From contig JBIKLA010000015.1 in NCBI GenBank assembly GCA_044360075.1, positions 1 to 64,000 on the forward strand: a DNA stretch of 64,000 nucleotides, in the 5' to 3' direction. Below are positions 34,912 to 42,861 of the stretch, piece by piece; the stretch's first letter is position 1, and every line of letters starts with the position of its first letter. Origin of the DNA: OMII01 sp947467385 (GTDB lineage: Bacteria > Bdellovibrionota_C > UBA2361 > OMII01). Below the pieces are notes generated by a model that did not search any database, was not told the DNA's origin, and saw only the letters and a list, made by a program, of their open reading frames with translations. Made by a program: the position numbers and the translations under genes.

Positions 34912-36576
34912 CTAGCGCCGGCGTCGGGCTGCTCGTGACAGGATGCGAAGGCTCTCCTGAGCCTCCAATGAGCGCACGGCGAAACTGGCTCCGGTGTACA
35001 CCACAATCCCAACCGGAATGCCGACAAGGCACGCCATTGCCGCAGAGCTGCACAACGCGACAGACGCGTGCAGCGCAGCCATCATCGCCGCAGCTGCCAC
35101 AAGGGAGCGAACGGTTGAGGATGCGAACGTCCTCCACGGAAACCGGCCAATGCGGAGCGAAAAAAGTAGCATCACAAGGCCGAACGAGACAAAGGCAGCA
35201 GCCGATGAGGCGGACGCCAGGCCGACGTGGCCGATGCTCCAGTGCCAGGGGAATGCGGCATAGATCAGGCCCTGAAGGCGGGCAAGAAGGGATACAATTG
35301 CGCCACTAGGATTAGCGATCTCTCCCATGAAAAGCAGCGACACAATAACTGTCACGGCGAGTGCGCACATTCCAATCAGCGTGGGGGTCAGCGTGTCTTT
35401 CCGCGCAATGAACGCGCGCACTAGCATCGAGTGGCAGCTTGTGGCCCAGAGCCCTGCCGCCAGGGCTTTGAGCGCGTAGCTGGTCATGATGCTCGACTCA
35501 TGAGAGAACGCGCCGCGCTCGAAGAGAAGCTCGGTGATGGGCAGGGCCAGGGCCCATATTCCCGCGGCCATTGGGATGATAAAGAAGCTCGTGAAGCGCA
35601 GCGAGTCCCCAAGACGGCGCTGGAAGCCGTCGGCATCGTCGGCGGCTGAGGCCGTTGAAAGGGCCGGCAGCAGCACGGAAGCGAGGGCGACCGAGAATAT
35701 GCCGATCGGAAACTGGGCCACGCGGTCGGCATAGAAGAGCCATGAGACACTACCGGCCGGCAGCAGCGAGGCAAGAAGGGTCGCAACGAAAATCGTGAGC
35801 TGATAAACCGACGCTCCAACGGTGGCAGGAAGCATAAGGCGAGCTACCTCAAGCACATCCCGTGACAGGAGAGCGAACTTGGGGATGAGCGAGATGCCCG
35901 CTCTCCCGCAGGCAGGAAGCTGCGCCACTATCTGGATGCCCCCCCCGATAAGAACCGAGTACGAGAGCACGTACGTGGCAACGTCAGGCCCAAAAGCCAT
36001 GGCCCCAACCGCTCCGATGATCAGCACGATGTTCATGGTTACCTGCGCCCAGGCAGAGGCTCCAAATATATAGAGCGCGTTTAGTGCAGAGTTGATCATT
36101 GCAATCACGCTTACGCACGCGATGTAGGGCATCATGATGCGGGCCAGTGCGACGCATAGCTCGAATTTTTTCGGGTCTTGCGAGAAGCCCGGAGCGAGGA
36201 AGTCGACCACTTCTTGGGCGAACCACATGCCAAGAATACTGAGTGGAATCGTGAGGAGGAGCAGGAACCCAAGGACCCGCCTGAAGGACTGGAAAGCCGC
36301 ATCCTTGTCCTTGGCTAGTGCCGACGAAAATACCGGTACGAACGCCGAGGTCAGGGCCCCCTCGGCAAGGAAGCTACGCAGGAGATTCGGAATGCGGAAT
36401 GCCACAAAGAACGCGTCGGCGAAGATCGAGGCACCGAGCAGCCGGGCCACGAGCAGGTCGCGCAAGAAGCCGAGGATTCGGCTCAGGAGTGTGAGGAGAG
36501 ATACGATCGCGGTTCCGCGTAAAAGCACGGGTGCTCCGGGACTTTGGGTTAGGGGGCAAGCCTGTTCACCCCCCAA
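34912..36576 (-). CDS. murJ: Lipid II flippase MurJ
   Basis: A 554-residue polytopic membrane protein with about 14 hydrophobic helices. The N-terminus TAIVSLLTLLSRILGFLRDL and IPNLLRSFLAEGALTSAFVP matches MurJ, as does the central essential Arg-containing RAFIARKDTLTP segment. It moves lipid II across the inner membrane for peptidoglycan synthesis. Length is slightly above the E. coli protein (511), with a longer C-terminal helix region. The next gene upstream, the phosphofructokinase, is on the same strand but starts a separate unit. Confidence 0.93.
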   Translation of the reverse strand: MGGEQACPLTQSPGAPVLLRGTAIVSLLTLLSRILGFLRDLLVARLLGASIFADAFFVAFRIPNLLRSFLAEGALTSAFVPVFSSALAKDKDAAFQSFRRVLGFLLLLTIPLSILGMWFAQEVVDFLAPGFSQDPKKFELCVALARIMMPYIACVSVIAMINSALNALYIFGASAWAQVTMNIVLIIGAVGAMAFGPDVATYVLSYSVLIGGGIQIVAQLPACGRAGISLIPKFALLSRDVLEVARLMLPATVGASVYQLTIFVATLLASLLPAGSVSWLFYADRVAQFPIGIFSVALASVLLPALSTASAADDADGFQRRLGDSLRFTSFFIIPMAAGIWALALPITELLFERGAFSHESSIMTSYALKALAAGLWATSCHSMLVRAFIARKDTLTPTLIGMCALAVTVIVSLLFMGEIANPSGAIVSLLARLQGLIYAAFPWHWSIGHVGLASASSAAAFVSFGLVMLLFSLRIGRFPWRTFASSTVRSLVAAAAMMAALHASVALCSSAAMACLVGIPVGIVVYTGASFAVRSLEAQESLRILSRAARRRR

Positions 36577-36610
36577 TGTATGACACGAAGGCGCGAATCG
36601 GGCGAGGTGC

Positions 36611-37762
36611 TTATCGAATCATGAAGCTGCGGGCGACCCGATAGAGGTCAGACGAGAGGTCGACGCCGCGCGACTTGATGATGCCGTCAGCGCCTGCCAT
36701 CGAGGCGAGCGGAATGAAGCCCAGCTTGTCGAAGTCTCGGGTGACCATGATGCCGCTGTTGCCACCGAGCAGGTGCTGGACAGCTCCGTAGCCGAGAAAC
36801 TTGGTGTACTCGACGTCGAACGAAATCGGGTCACAGCAGCGCAGCTCGTACCCGATATTCTTGGTGATCATGTGCACGTCAAGCTTCGCACCCTTGAGCA
36901 TGTCCTTAAGCGGTGGAATGAGCACGTCTCCAAGCTCAACCTGCGAGTAGCGAATGCGACCCATGTCATCGCGGACTGCCCGCTGCAGCACCTCGGTTTG
37001 GCTGGTATTCAGGCAGTCGAGAATGCCCTCCGCCAGGACGATAACGCCGTAATTCTTGCCCATCGAGAGGCGCTTGCGGATGGTCGAGAAGAGGATCGCC
37101 GCGATATCGGCCGGGGTCGGGGAGAATCCCTGAAACTCCTCCGGAATAAGGGTTGAGGTTGCGCCCGCAGACAATCCGATGCCGAGAGCGAGGAAGCCCG
37201 CCTTGCGGCCCATCGTGGTTGCAAGGAACCAGCGACGGCAGGTCTTTGCGTCCTCAAGGAGCGTCTCTACGATCTTGGTGCCGGCATGCAGCGCGGTCTC
37301 AAATCCGAATGAGGGGTACTTGTTGGGCAGGATGAGGTCGTTGTCGATAGTCTTTGGAACGTGCACGACCGATAGGTCGGGAAAGAGGTGCGAGATCTTT
37401 AGACTTAAATACGCCGAACCCTCGCCGCCGATTACAATCAGCTTGTCGATGTTGTTTTGGCGGAGCCCTACAACGAGCTTGTCGAGGTGCTCCTTGTCCT
37501 TAAGCGGATTAAAGCGCGAGGTCCCGATGATCGAGCCCCCCTTGTTGTAGATGTTTCCGACCATCTCCGAGGTGAGATCGATGACGGCGTTCGGCTCACT
37601 GAGCGTGAGGTCACGAAAGCCATTCACCAGGCCCTTCACAACGTAGCCCTGGTTGTTGGCCTCGATGACGCTTGAGCTGATGACGGAATTGATGCCCGGA
37701 GCGGGCCCGCCGCTTACAACGATTCCGAAACTTTTCCTCGACGAGTCACTTCCTGAAGACAT
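36611..37762 (-). CDS. 6-phosphofructokinase (group II/long-type active site)
   Basis: A 383-residue phosphofructokinase. The phosphate-binding SGGPAPGINSVI, GGEGSAYLS (112-120), catalytic VPKTIDND (135-142) and the fructose-binding TMGRKAGFLALGIG are visible. Lys in PKT is typical of PPi-dependent and group II enzymes (ATP types have PGT). The GGEG motif keeps a glycine where PPi enzymes have Asp (GGDD), which favours ATP as donor. The donor is thus a mixed-signature prediction. It lies 34 bases upstream of murJ on the minus strand. Confidence 0.9.
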   Translation of the reverse strand: MSSGSDSSRKSFGIVVSGGPAPGINSVISSSVIEANNQGYVVKGLVNGFRDLTLSEPNAVIDLTSEMVGNIYNKGGSIIGTSRFNPLKDKEHLDKLVVGLRQNNIDKLIVIGGEGSAYLSLKISHLFPDLSVVHVPKTIDNDLILPNKYPSFGFETALHAGTKIVETLLEDAKTCRRWFLATTMGRKAGFLALGIGLSAGATSTLIPEEFQGFSPTPADIAAILFSTIRKRLSMGKNYGVIVLAEGILDCLNTSQTEVLQRAVRDDMGRIRYSQVELGDVLIPPLKDMLKGAKLDVHMITKNIGYELRCCDPISFDVEYTKFLGYGAVQHLLGGNSGIMVTRDFDKLGFIPLASMAGADGIIKSRGVDLSSDLYRVARSFMIR

Positions 37763-37940
37763 GAGCTAGCTCTCTTTATGGGATGCCTCTGCGGGCCCAA
37801 GAGGGCCCTTAACTAGCTGGATTTGCCAGTAGAAAATCACAAGAGCCCGAACATTAGCATATTCGCTGAGTCCGGCAAAATCTCGGCCATTTTGGCGCCG
37901 CGCCCTACGAGTTTGTGCGAGAAGGGCACGGTTGTAAAAA

Positions 37941-37969
37941 AAAAGGGAGCGGAAAATCCGCTCCCTTTT
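37941..37969 (-). terminator. Rho-independent terminator of the DsbA-like gene
   Basis: A 12-base-pair stem AAAAGGGAGCGG/CCGCTCCCTTTT with a five-base loop. On the minus strand it is followed by a T tract of nine (A run 37936-37944 on the plus strand). It lies 26 bases past the stop codon of the minus-strand oxidoreductase gene. The 232-base gap 37763-37994 otherwise holds no gene that I can support. Confidence 0.88.
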
Positions 37970-37994
37970 CGGCATCGCTAGTGCCGCTCGCAGG

Positions 37995-38780
37995 CTATTT
38001 GCCCGCGGCGTTGTTGAGCCAACGATCAATGATGCCCTTGAAGTGCGACACTGGGTATGCGCCCTTCACCGCAACTCCGTTGACGAAGAACCCAGGGGTT
38101 CCCTGGATGCCGTTCTTCTGTCCTACCTCTGCGTCCTCTTCAACGGCCTTCTCGGCGGCTGCGGACTTCCTGTCAGCATCGAACTTTTTCATGTCGAGAC
38201 CAAGCTTTGTGGCGGTTGCTGTGTAGAAGGCATCCCCCAGCTTGTCCTGGTTCTTGAACAGCTCATCGTGGAATTCCCAGAACTTGCCTTGCTGCTGAGC
38301 AGCCCAGGAAGCCTTAGCAGCTGGCGTAGCCTCCTTGTGGAAGGGAAGCGGGTAGTGCTTGAAGGCGACCTTGACATCCTTCGGGTACGCCTTCATGACT
38401 GCTTCCATCGTCTCGTAGCCCTTGCTGCAGTACGGGCACTCAAAGTCCGAGAACTCGATGATCGTTACCTTGGCGTCCTTCGGGCCCTTCACCGGGCTTG
38501 AGCCGATGTCGATTTTCACCGGGTTCTTGAACTGCGTCTCGAAGTCAGCCGCCTCCTGCTCCTGCTGCTTCTTTGCAGAATCAAGCTGCTTCTTCTGGAA
38601 GTAGCGCTCAACAGTTGAGCTGATCTTCTCGGCCCCTGAGTCGCTCTGCATGTACTTGTCCATGGCAGCCGAGAAATCCTTGTCTGAGATCTCAGCTGAT
38701 ACCGGAGTGGCGAGGGCCAGCAGGGCTGTGCCGGCAGTTAAAGCGAGGGCTGAAAAACGGTAGTGAATTGTTGTTTTCAT
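37995..38780 (-). CDS. DsbA-like periplasmic thiol oxidoreductase (Thioredoxin_4 type)
   Basis: A 261-residue secreted protein from ATG 38780. The signal peptide runs to about residue 28 (ALATPVSA). A charged helical segment (30-85) resembles the N-terminal region of Com1/BdbD-type proteins. The thioredoxin domain follows with the CPYC active site in EFSDFECPYCSKGYE and cis-Pro in GIQGTPGFFVNG. Such proteins introduce or rearrange disulfides in envelope proteins. The frame stays open to 38852, but there is no signal peptide from that start. Confidence 0.88.
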   Translation of the reverse strand: MKTTIHYRFSALALTAGTALLALATPVSAEISDKDFSAAMDKYMQSDSGAEKISSTVERYFQKKQLDSAKKQQEQEAADFETQFKNPVKIDIGSSPVKGPKDAKVTIIEFSDFECPYCSKGYETMEAVMKAYPKDVKVAFKHYPLPFHKEATPAAKASWAAQQQGKFWEFHDELFKNQDKLGDAFYTATATKLGLDMKKFDADRKSAAAEKAVEEDAEVGQKNGIQGTPGFFVNGVAVKGAYPVSHFKGIIDRWLNNAAGK

Positions 38781-39045
38781 ACTTGGCGTAGGTCTCATGA
38801 ATGTAAGTTTACTGACGCTTATGGAACTTAAGGACCCTGCAACACCATGCACTCAAGCCTCACGGGCCGAAAAGGACCGTTTTGAGGGTCGCACACCCCA
38901 CAGCGATTACAGGGGAATAACAGAAAAAACGGCAGCCGACAAACAGTATTGGAGGAGCCCTGATAATCATGGCGCTTTGGACTTTATTCGGGTATTCACC
39001 GTCCGTACCTAAGGGCAGACGTGCCCGTTTCTTATGAGGTAGCTT

Positions 39046-39639
39046 ATGGAGAAAAGTATGCTTTTATCGATATGTGCGATCGCAGGCGTCTTCTTGGGTT
39101 TTGCGTCTGTGGCCGCTGCCGCGGGCGACATGACCGCCGAGATTAAGACCAACAAGGGAACGATCGAGGTTAAGCTCACCCCGGATAAGACTCCGATTAC
39201 GGTAGCAAACTTCGTAAATTTGGCCCAAAATGGTTTTTATAACGGCATTTCATTTCATCGCGTCATCCCGGACTTTATGGTTCAGGGTGGTGATCCGACA
39301 GGTAGCGGTGCCGGTGGGCCGGGATACCGCTTCGAGGACGAGTTTAATCCGACACTCAGGCACGATGGGCCGGGAGTTCTCTCGATGGCCAACGCTGGTC
39401 CGGGAACTAACGGCAGCCAGTTCTTCATCACCCATGTCCCTACCCCGTGGCTTGACGGCAAGCACACAATCTTCGGCCGGGTTGTTCAGGGACAGTCGGT
39501 TGTTGACTCGATTAAGCAGGGCGACAAGATCGAGAGCATCACGATCAAGGGCGACACGACTGCGCTCTTCAACGAGCCGGCTGTGAAGGCCAAGCTTGCG
39601 GCTTGGAACGAAGCCTTGAGCAAGAACAAGAAGGCCTAG
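39046..39639 (+). CDS. Exported cyclophilin-type peptidyl-prolyl isomerase
   Basis: A 197-residue PPIase with a signal peptide (MLLSICAIAGVFLGFASVAAAA) and a full cyclophilin domain. Active-site residues appear in FHRVIPDFMVQGGDPTGSG, GPGTNGSQFFITHVPTPWLD and GKHTIFGRVVQG. It speeds proline isomerisation in periplasmic proteins, a fitting partner for the divergently transcribed DsbA-like gene 265 bases away. The gap 38781-39045 holds no gene that I can support. Confidence 0.93.
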   Translation: MEKSMLLSICAIAGVFLGFASVAAAAGDMTAEIKTNKGTIEVKLTPDKTPITVANFVNLAQNGFYNGISFHRVIPDFMVQGGDPTGSGAGGPGYRFEDEFNPTLRHDGPGVLSMANAGPGTNGSQFFITHVPTPWLDGKHTIFGRVVQGQSVVDSIKQGDKIESITIKGDTTALFNEPAVKAKLAAWNEALSKNKKA

Positions 39640-39662
39640 GCCTCAGCGCATGCTAGAAAAAA

Positions 39663-39692
39663 AGGGTCCGGGGGCACATGCTCCCGGACCCT
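39663..39692. terminator. Bidirectional intrinsic terminator between ppi and htpX
   Basis: A perfect 10-base-pair stem AGGGTCCGGG/CCCGGACCCT with a 10-base loop (the inner bases can add two pairs). It is flanked by A7 on the left and T7 on the right, so it can end both the cyclophilin transcript and the convergent htpX transcript. Confidence 0.93.
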
Positions 39693-39721
39693 CTTTTTTT
39701 GCCTGTGGTCGAACCGCCGGA

Positions 39722-40585
39722 CTAGTAAGCGCCAGCGCGAAGAGCCTCGATACGCTTCTCAAGCGGGGGGTGTGAGGCAAAGAATCGTCCAACGCCGCCG
39801 GCAATCTTGAGCGTTGCAAGCGCCGCGTCCTTGTCGTAGCGGCGGTACGCCACGGAGAGTCGCTCAAGAGCCGCAATCATGTCCTCCCGGCCAGCGTACT
39901 TGGCGCCGCCAGCATCCGCGCGGAACTCGCGGTGGCGCGAGAATGCAGCAACAACGAGCATGCCCAGAACCCCAAGCACCAGCTCAAGCACCAGGGTTAC
40001 CGCGAACTGGATCCCGGCACGGTTTTCCTCTCGCATGTTCTGAGATATGGCCCAAGCGGCAACACGGGCGAAGAACATTACAAAGGCATTCACAACGCCC
40101 TGAAGGAGGGTCATCGTCACCATATCACCGTTGCTAATATGCGCGATCTCATGCGCGGCGACACCCTCAATTTCATCTCTGCTCATCGTGCCAAGCAGCC
40201 CCGTCGAGAACGCAACTAGAGAGTGTCGTTTTGAGGGGCCTGTAGCGAAGGCGTTCACTTCAGGGCTATTCCAAATTCCAACCTCAGGGGTGACCGGTAG
40301 CCCTGCTTTGCGGGAGAGGTGCTCAACCATCGAGACCAGCCACCCCAGCTCAGCAGAGTGCTTCTCGACAACCTTCACGCCGAGGCTCATCTTCGCCATC
40401 CACTTGGAGATACCCAAAGAAATGAGAGAGCCCGCCATACCCCACACAAGGCAGAACGCCGCGAGCTGCTTGAAATCGATGCCCTGCTGATAGAGGTAGT
40501 AATTGACTCCCAGGAGGGACAGGAGAATGTTGATCGTGAGAACGATCAGGATGTTCGTGACAAGAAAAAGAAAGACTCGTTTCAT
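39722..40585 (-). CDS. htpX: Membrane zinc protease HtpX (M48)
   Basis: A 287-residue membrane protease. Two N-terminal hydrophobic helices (about 4-26 and 42-62) are followed by the zinc motif HEIAH in GVAAHEIAHISNGD, further helices, and the third-ligand segment HREFRADAGGAKYAGRE. HtpX degrades misfolded membrane proteins under envelope stress. The promoter region faces the M42 peptidase gene across 132 bases. Confidence 0.93.
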   Translation of the reverse strand: MKRVFLFLVTNILIVLTINILLSLLGVNYYLYQQGIDFKQLAAFCLVWGMAGSLISLGISKWMAKMSLGVKVVEKHSAELGWLVSMVEHLSRKAGLPVTPEVGIWNSPEVNAFATGPSKRHSLVAFSTGLLGTMSRDEIEGVAAHEIAHISNGDMVTMTLLQGVVNAFVMFFARVAAWAISQNMREENRAGIQFAVTLVLELVLGVLGMLVVAAFSRHREFRADAGGAKYAGREDMIAALERLSVAYRRYDKDAALATLKIAGGVGRFFASHPPLEKRIEALRAGAY

Positions 40586-40717
40586 GTATGTTTGCCTAAA
40601 CGAAGTTATACCTTAGGGAGACCCTATGGGAATCGGCACTATTAAATAGCGGACCCAGAATCCCAGGGCTACTATCTAAGCATCTCTAGCTAAGATATCA
40701 AACAAAAAGGGTGCGGT

Positions 40718-41740
40718 ATGAGGTTACTTAAGGAGCTCTCTGAGGCTGGCGGTGTTTCGGGACGGGAGGATGCTATCCGGAAGATAGTGATGCGCGAGCT
40801 CAAGGGGCACGTCGACTCGCTGACAGTGGACACGATGGGGAACGTCATCGCCCTCCGAAAGGGCAGCTCAAAGGAGCGGCAGCGAATCATGTTCGCTGCC
40901 CACATGGACGAGATCGGCTTTTATGCCAGCTACGTTGATGACGCCGGATTCGTGCGGCTTCAAGAGGTGGGCGGATTCGATACGAGAAACCTCTTCGCCC
41001 GCCGTGTTGTGGTGCACTCAAAGAGGGGCCCCTTGCGCGGGGTGCTCACTGCATCCGCCAAGCCGATCCACATGTCGACTCCAGAGGAGCGGCGTGGCTA
41101 CAAGGAGGTCTCAGACTTTTACGTTGACCTGGGTCTCCCAGGCAAAGAGGTGAAGAAGCGCGTTGAGGTCGGAGACATGGTGACGCTCGATGCGCCCTTC
41201 GTCGAGTTTGGAAGCTATGCCAGCGGCAAATGTCTAGACAATCGCGTGCAGGTGTACGTCGGAATACGGGCGTTGCAGGCCTTAAAGAAGCGCCCGAAGG
41301 ATGACATCTATGGTGTCTTTACGGTGCAGGAGGAGGTTGGACTGCGCGGCGCGTTCACGAGCACCTACGGCATCGAGCCCCACATCGGTATCGCGCTCGA
41401 TACTACGGTCGCAGCTGATATCCCAGGTGTCCCCGGAGAGCAGCGGGTTACATCTTTGGGGAAGGGGGTTGGAATCAAAGTCCTAGACGGCAACCTCATA
41501 AGCCACCGAGGCCTCGTCGATGAGTTTGTGGCGTTAGCCAAGAGAAATAAGATCACCTACCAGCTTGAGATCCTGCCCCGAGGCGGGACTGATGCGGGCG
41601 CTATCCAACGGTCGCGCACGGGAGTCAAGACGATCACTCTCTCCATCCCCACTCGCTATTTACACACAGTGGTGGAGACTGTGCACAAGGATGACGTACT
41701 CGCCACCGAGGCCCTGCTCAAGAAGTTCCTTGATAAATAG
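40718..41740 (+). CDS. M42-family glutamyl/deblocking aminopeptidase
   Basis: A 340-residue dinuclear metallopeptidase. Metal ligands and catalytic acids appear as AAHMDEIGF (His, and Asp two on), KCLDNRVQ, TVQEEVGLRG (two Glu), IALDTTVA and TRYLHTVVE. M42 enzymes form dodecameric shells that trim short peptides. AAGGGTG lies 5 bases before the ATG. The 193-base gap before csrA shows no gene. Confidence 0.92.
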   Translation: MRLLKELSEAGGVSGREDAIRKIVMRELKGHVDSLTVDTMGNVIALRKGSSKERQRIMFAAHMDEIGFYASYVDDAGFVRLQEVGGFDTRNLFARRVVVHSKRGPLRGVLTASAKPIHMSTPEERRGYKEVSDFYVDLGLPGKEVKKRVEVGDMVTLDAPFVEFGSYASGKCLDNRVQVYVGIRALQALKKRPKDDIYGVFTVQEEVGLRGAFTSTYGIEPHIGIALDTTVAADIPGVPGEQRVTSLGKGVGIKVLDGNLISHRGLVDEFVALAKRNKITYQLEILPRGGTDAGAIQRSRTGVKTITLSIPTRYLHTVVETVHKDDVLATEALLKKFLDK

Positions 41741-41933
41741 GGGACCTTTGGCCACGATTGAGACGAGGTTTTGGTGGAGAGTAGCGGGCACCCCCGATTG
41801 AGCCGAGCTATTTGCCTGTGATCGCTAGCTTTTTCTGATTGCGGCCCAACATTCAATCAGTTAATCCTAAAGTGGTCGACACGTCATCTTAAAGCAGTAC
41901 AACAAGGAAGTTGCGCCAGGGAAGGCATAGCAA

Positions 41934-42320
41934 ATGTTAATTCTGACACGTAAGCCAGGTGAGAGTCTTTACATCGGTGATGAGGTAGTCGTCACCATCG
42001 TTGAGATAAAGGGTAATCAGGTGCGGGTCGGCATTAAGGCCCCGGCTGATAGGCGAATTTACCGCGAAGAGATCTACATGCAGATTCTCGAAGAGAACAA
42101 GAAAGCTGCAGAGGGAGACATTAGCGGTAGCGTGCTTGATCAGTTGAGCGGGTGGCAGGGGAGCTCTCGGGAGGCCGGTGCTGCAGGCGCAGGGCCGCGA
42201 ACCTCGAAGATCTCGGCAACGACGCCTAAGGGCCGAAGCCAGGACAAGGCATCACAGGGCTCCACAGGCGTGTCAGGGAAAGTACGTGGCACCCCTCAAC
42301 ATGAGGGAGGCAAGGAATAA
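41934..42320 (+). CDS. csrA: Carbon storage regulator CsrA with long C-terminal extension
   Basis: A 128-residue protein. Residues 1-60 are a full CsrA: MLILTRKPGESLYIGDEVVV and KAPADRRIYREEIYMQI, including the RNA-binding Arg in the REEIY segment. The remaining ~65 residues are low-complexity Gly/Ser/Ala/Lys sequence not present in ordinary CsrA (61-75 residues). CsrA represses translation by binding GGA-loop hairpins; in flagellated bacteria a main target is flagellin mRNA. It overlaps fliW by one base (TAATG). Confidence 0.95.
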   Translation: MLILTRKPGESLYIGDEVVVTIVEIKGNQVRVGIKAPADRRIYREEIYMQILEENKKAAEGDISGSVLDQLSGWQGSSREAGAAGAGPRTSKISATTPKGRSQDKASQGSTGVSGKVRGTPQHEGGKE

Positions 42321-42853
42321 TGAGCGACGCAAGCGACAACCAAAAAGACCTGATTACCTTCCAGAGCGGGCGCTTTGGCGAGATGCAGGTTCCTGCCGCC
42401 AGTATTATTGAGGTGCCGGCTGGCATCATCGGATTTCCGCACGCGACTCGCTACGTTATGCTTGAGCATAAATATCCCGTTTCGTGGCTGCACGCAGTGG
42501 ACGATCCGAACCTGGCGTTCGTGGTGATCGACGGGTTTGAGATAGGCCAGCAGTTTGACTTCAAGCCGCCGCTCACCGACAAGGAGTGCGACTTCAAGGA
42601 GGAGGATGAGTTTGCGATCCTCATCGTCGTTACGGTTCGCCCCGATCCGCGCCTCACAACGGCCAACCTCAAGGCTCCAATCTTCGTCAACATGCGGAAC
42701 CGACGCGGTGTTCAGGTGATCTTCGACGATCCGCGCTACTCAACTCGCTTTCCGCTCGGCGCCCAAGAGCCACAGCCCCCAGCAGCGGCTGAGGGTGGAG
42801 AGGCTGCCCCTGAGGCGCAGGGCGCTCTCAAGACTGGCGACGCCGGAAAGTAG
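42320..42853 (+). CDS. fliW: Flagellar assembly factor FliW (CsrA antagonist)
   Basis: A 177-residue protein with the FliW core: VPAGIIGFPHATRYVMLEHK, SWLHAVDDPNLAFVVIDGFE, VTVRPDPRLTTANLKAPIFV and GVQVIFDDPRYSTRFPL. FliW binds CsrA allosterically and frees flagellin mRNA; flagellin in turn titrates FliW. It adds a C-terminal Ala/Glu-rich tail of about 30 residues. Direct overlap with csrA fits the partner-switch model. Confidence 0.95.
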   Translation: MSDASDNQKDLITFQSGRFGEMQVPAASIIEVPAGIIGFPHATRYVMLEHKYPVSWLHAVDDPNLAFVVIDGFEIGQQFDFKPPLTDKECDFKEEDEFAILIVVTVRPDPRLTTANLKAPIFVNMRNRRGVQVIFDDPRYSTRFPLGAQEPQPPAAAEGGEAAPEAQGALKTGDAGK

Positions 42854-42861
42854 TCCCCTTC

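Noticed and set aside
38797..39012. 71-residue open frame in the DsbA-ppi gap
   Set aside because: No family signal, no ribosome site, and it overlaps the promoter region of two divergent genes.
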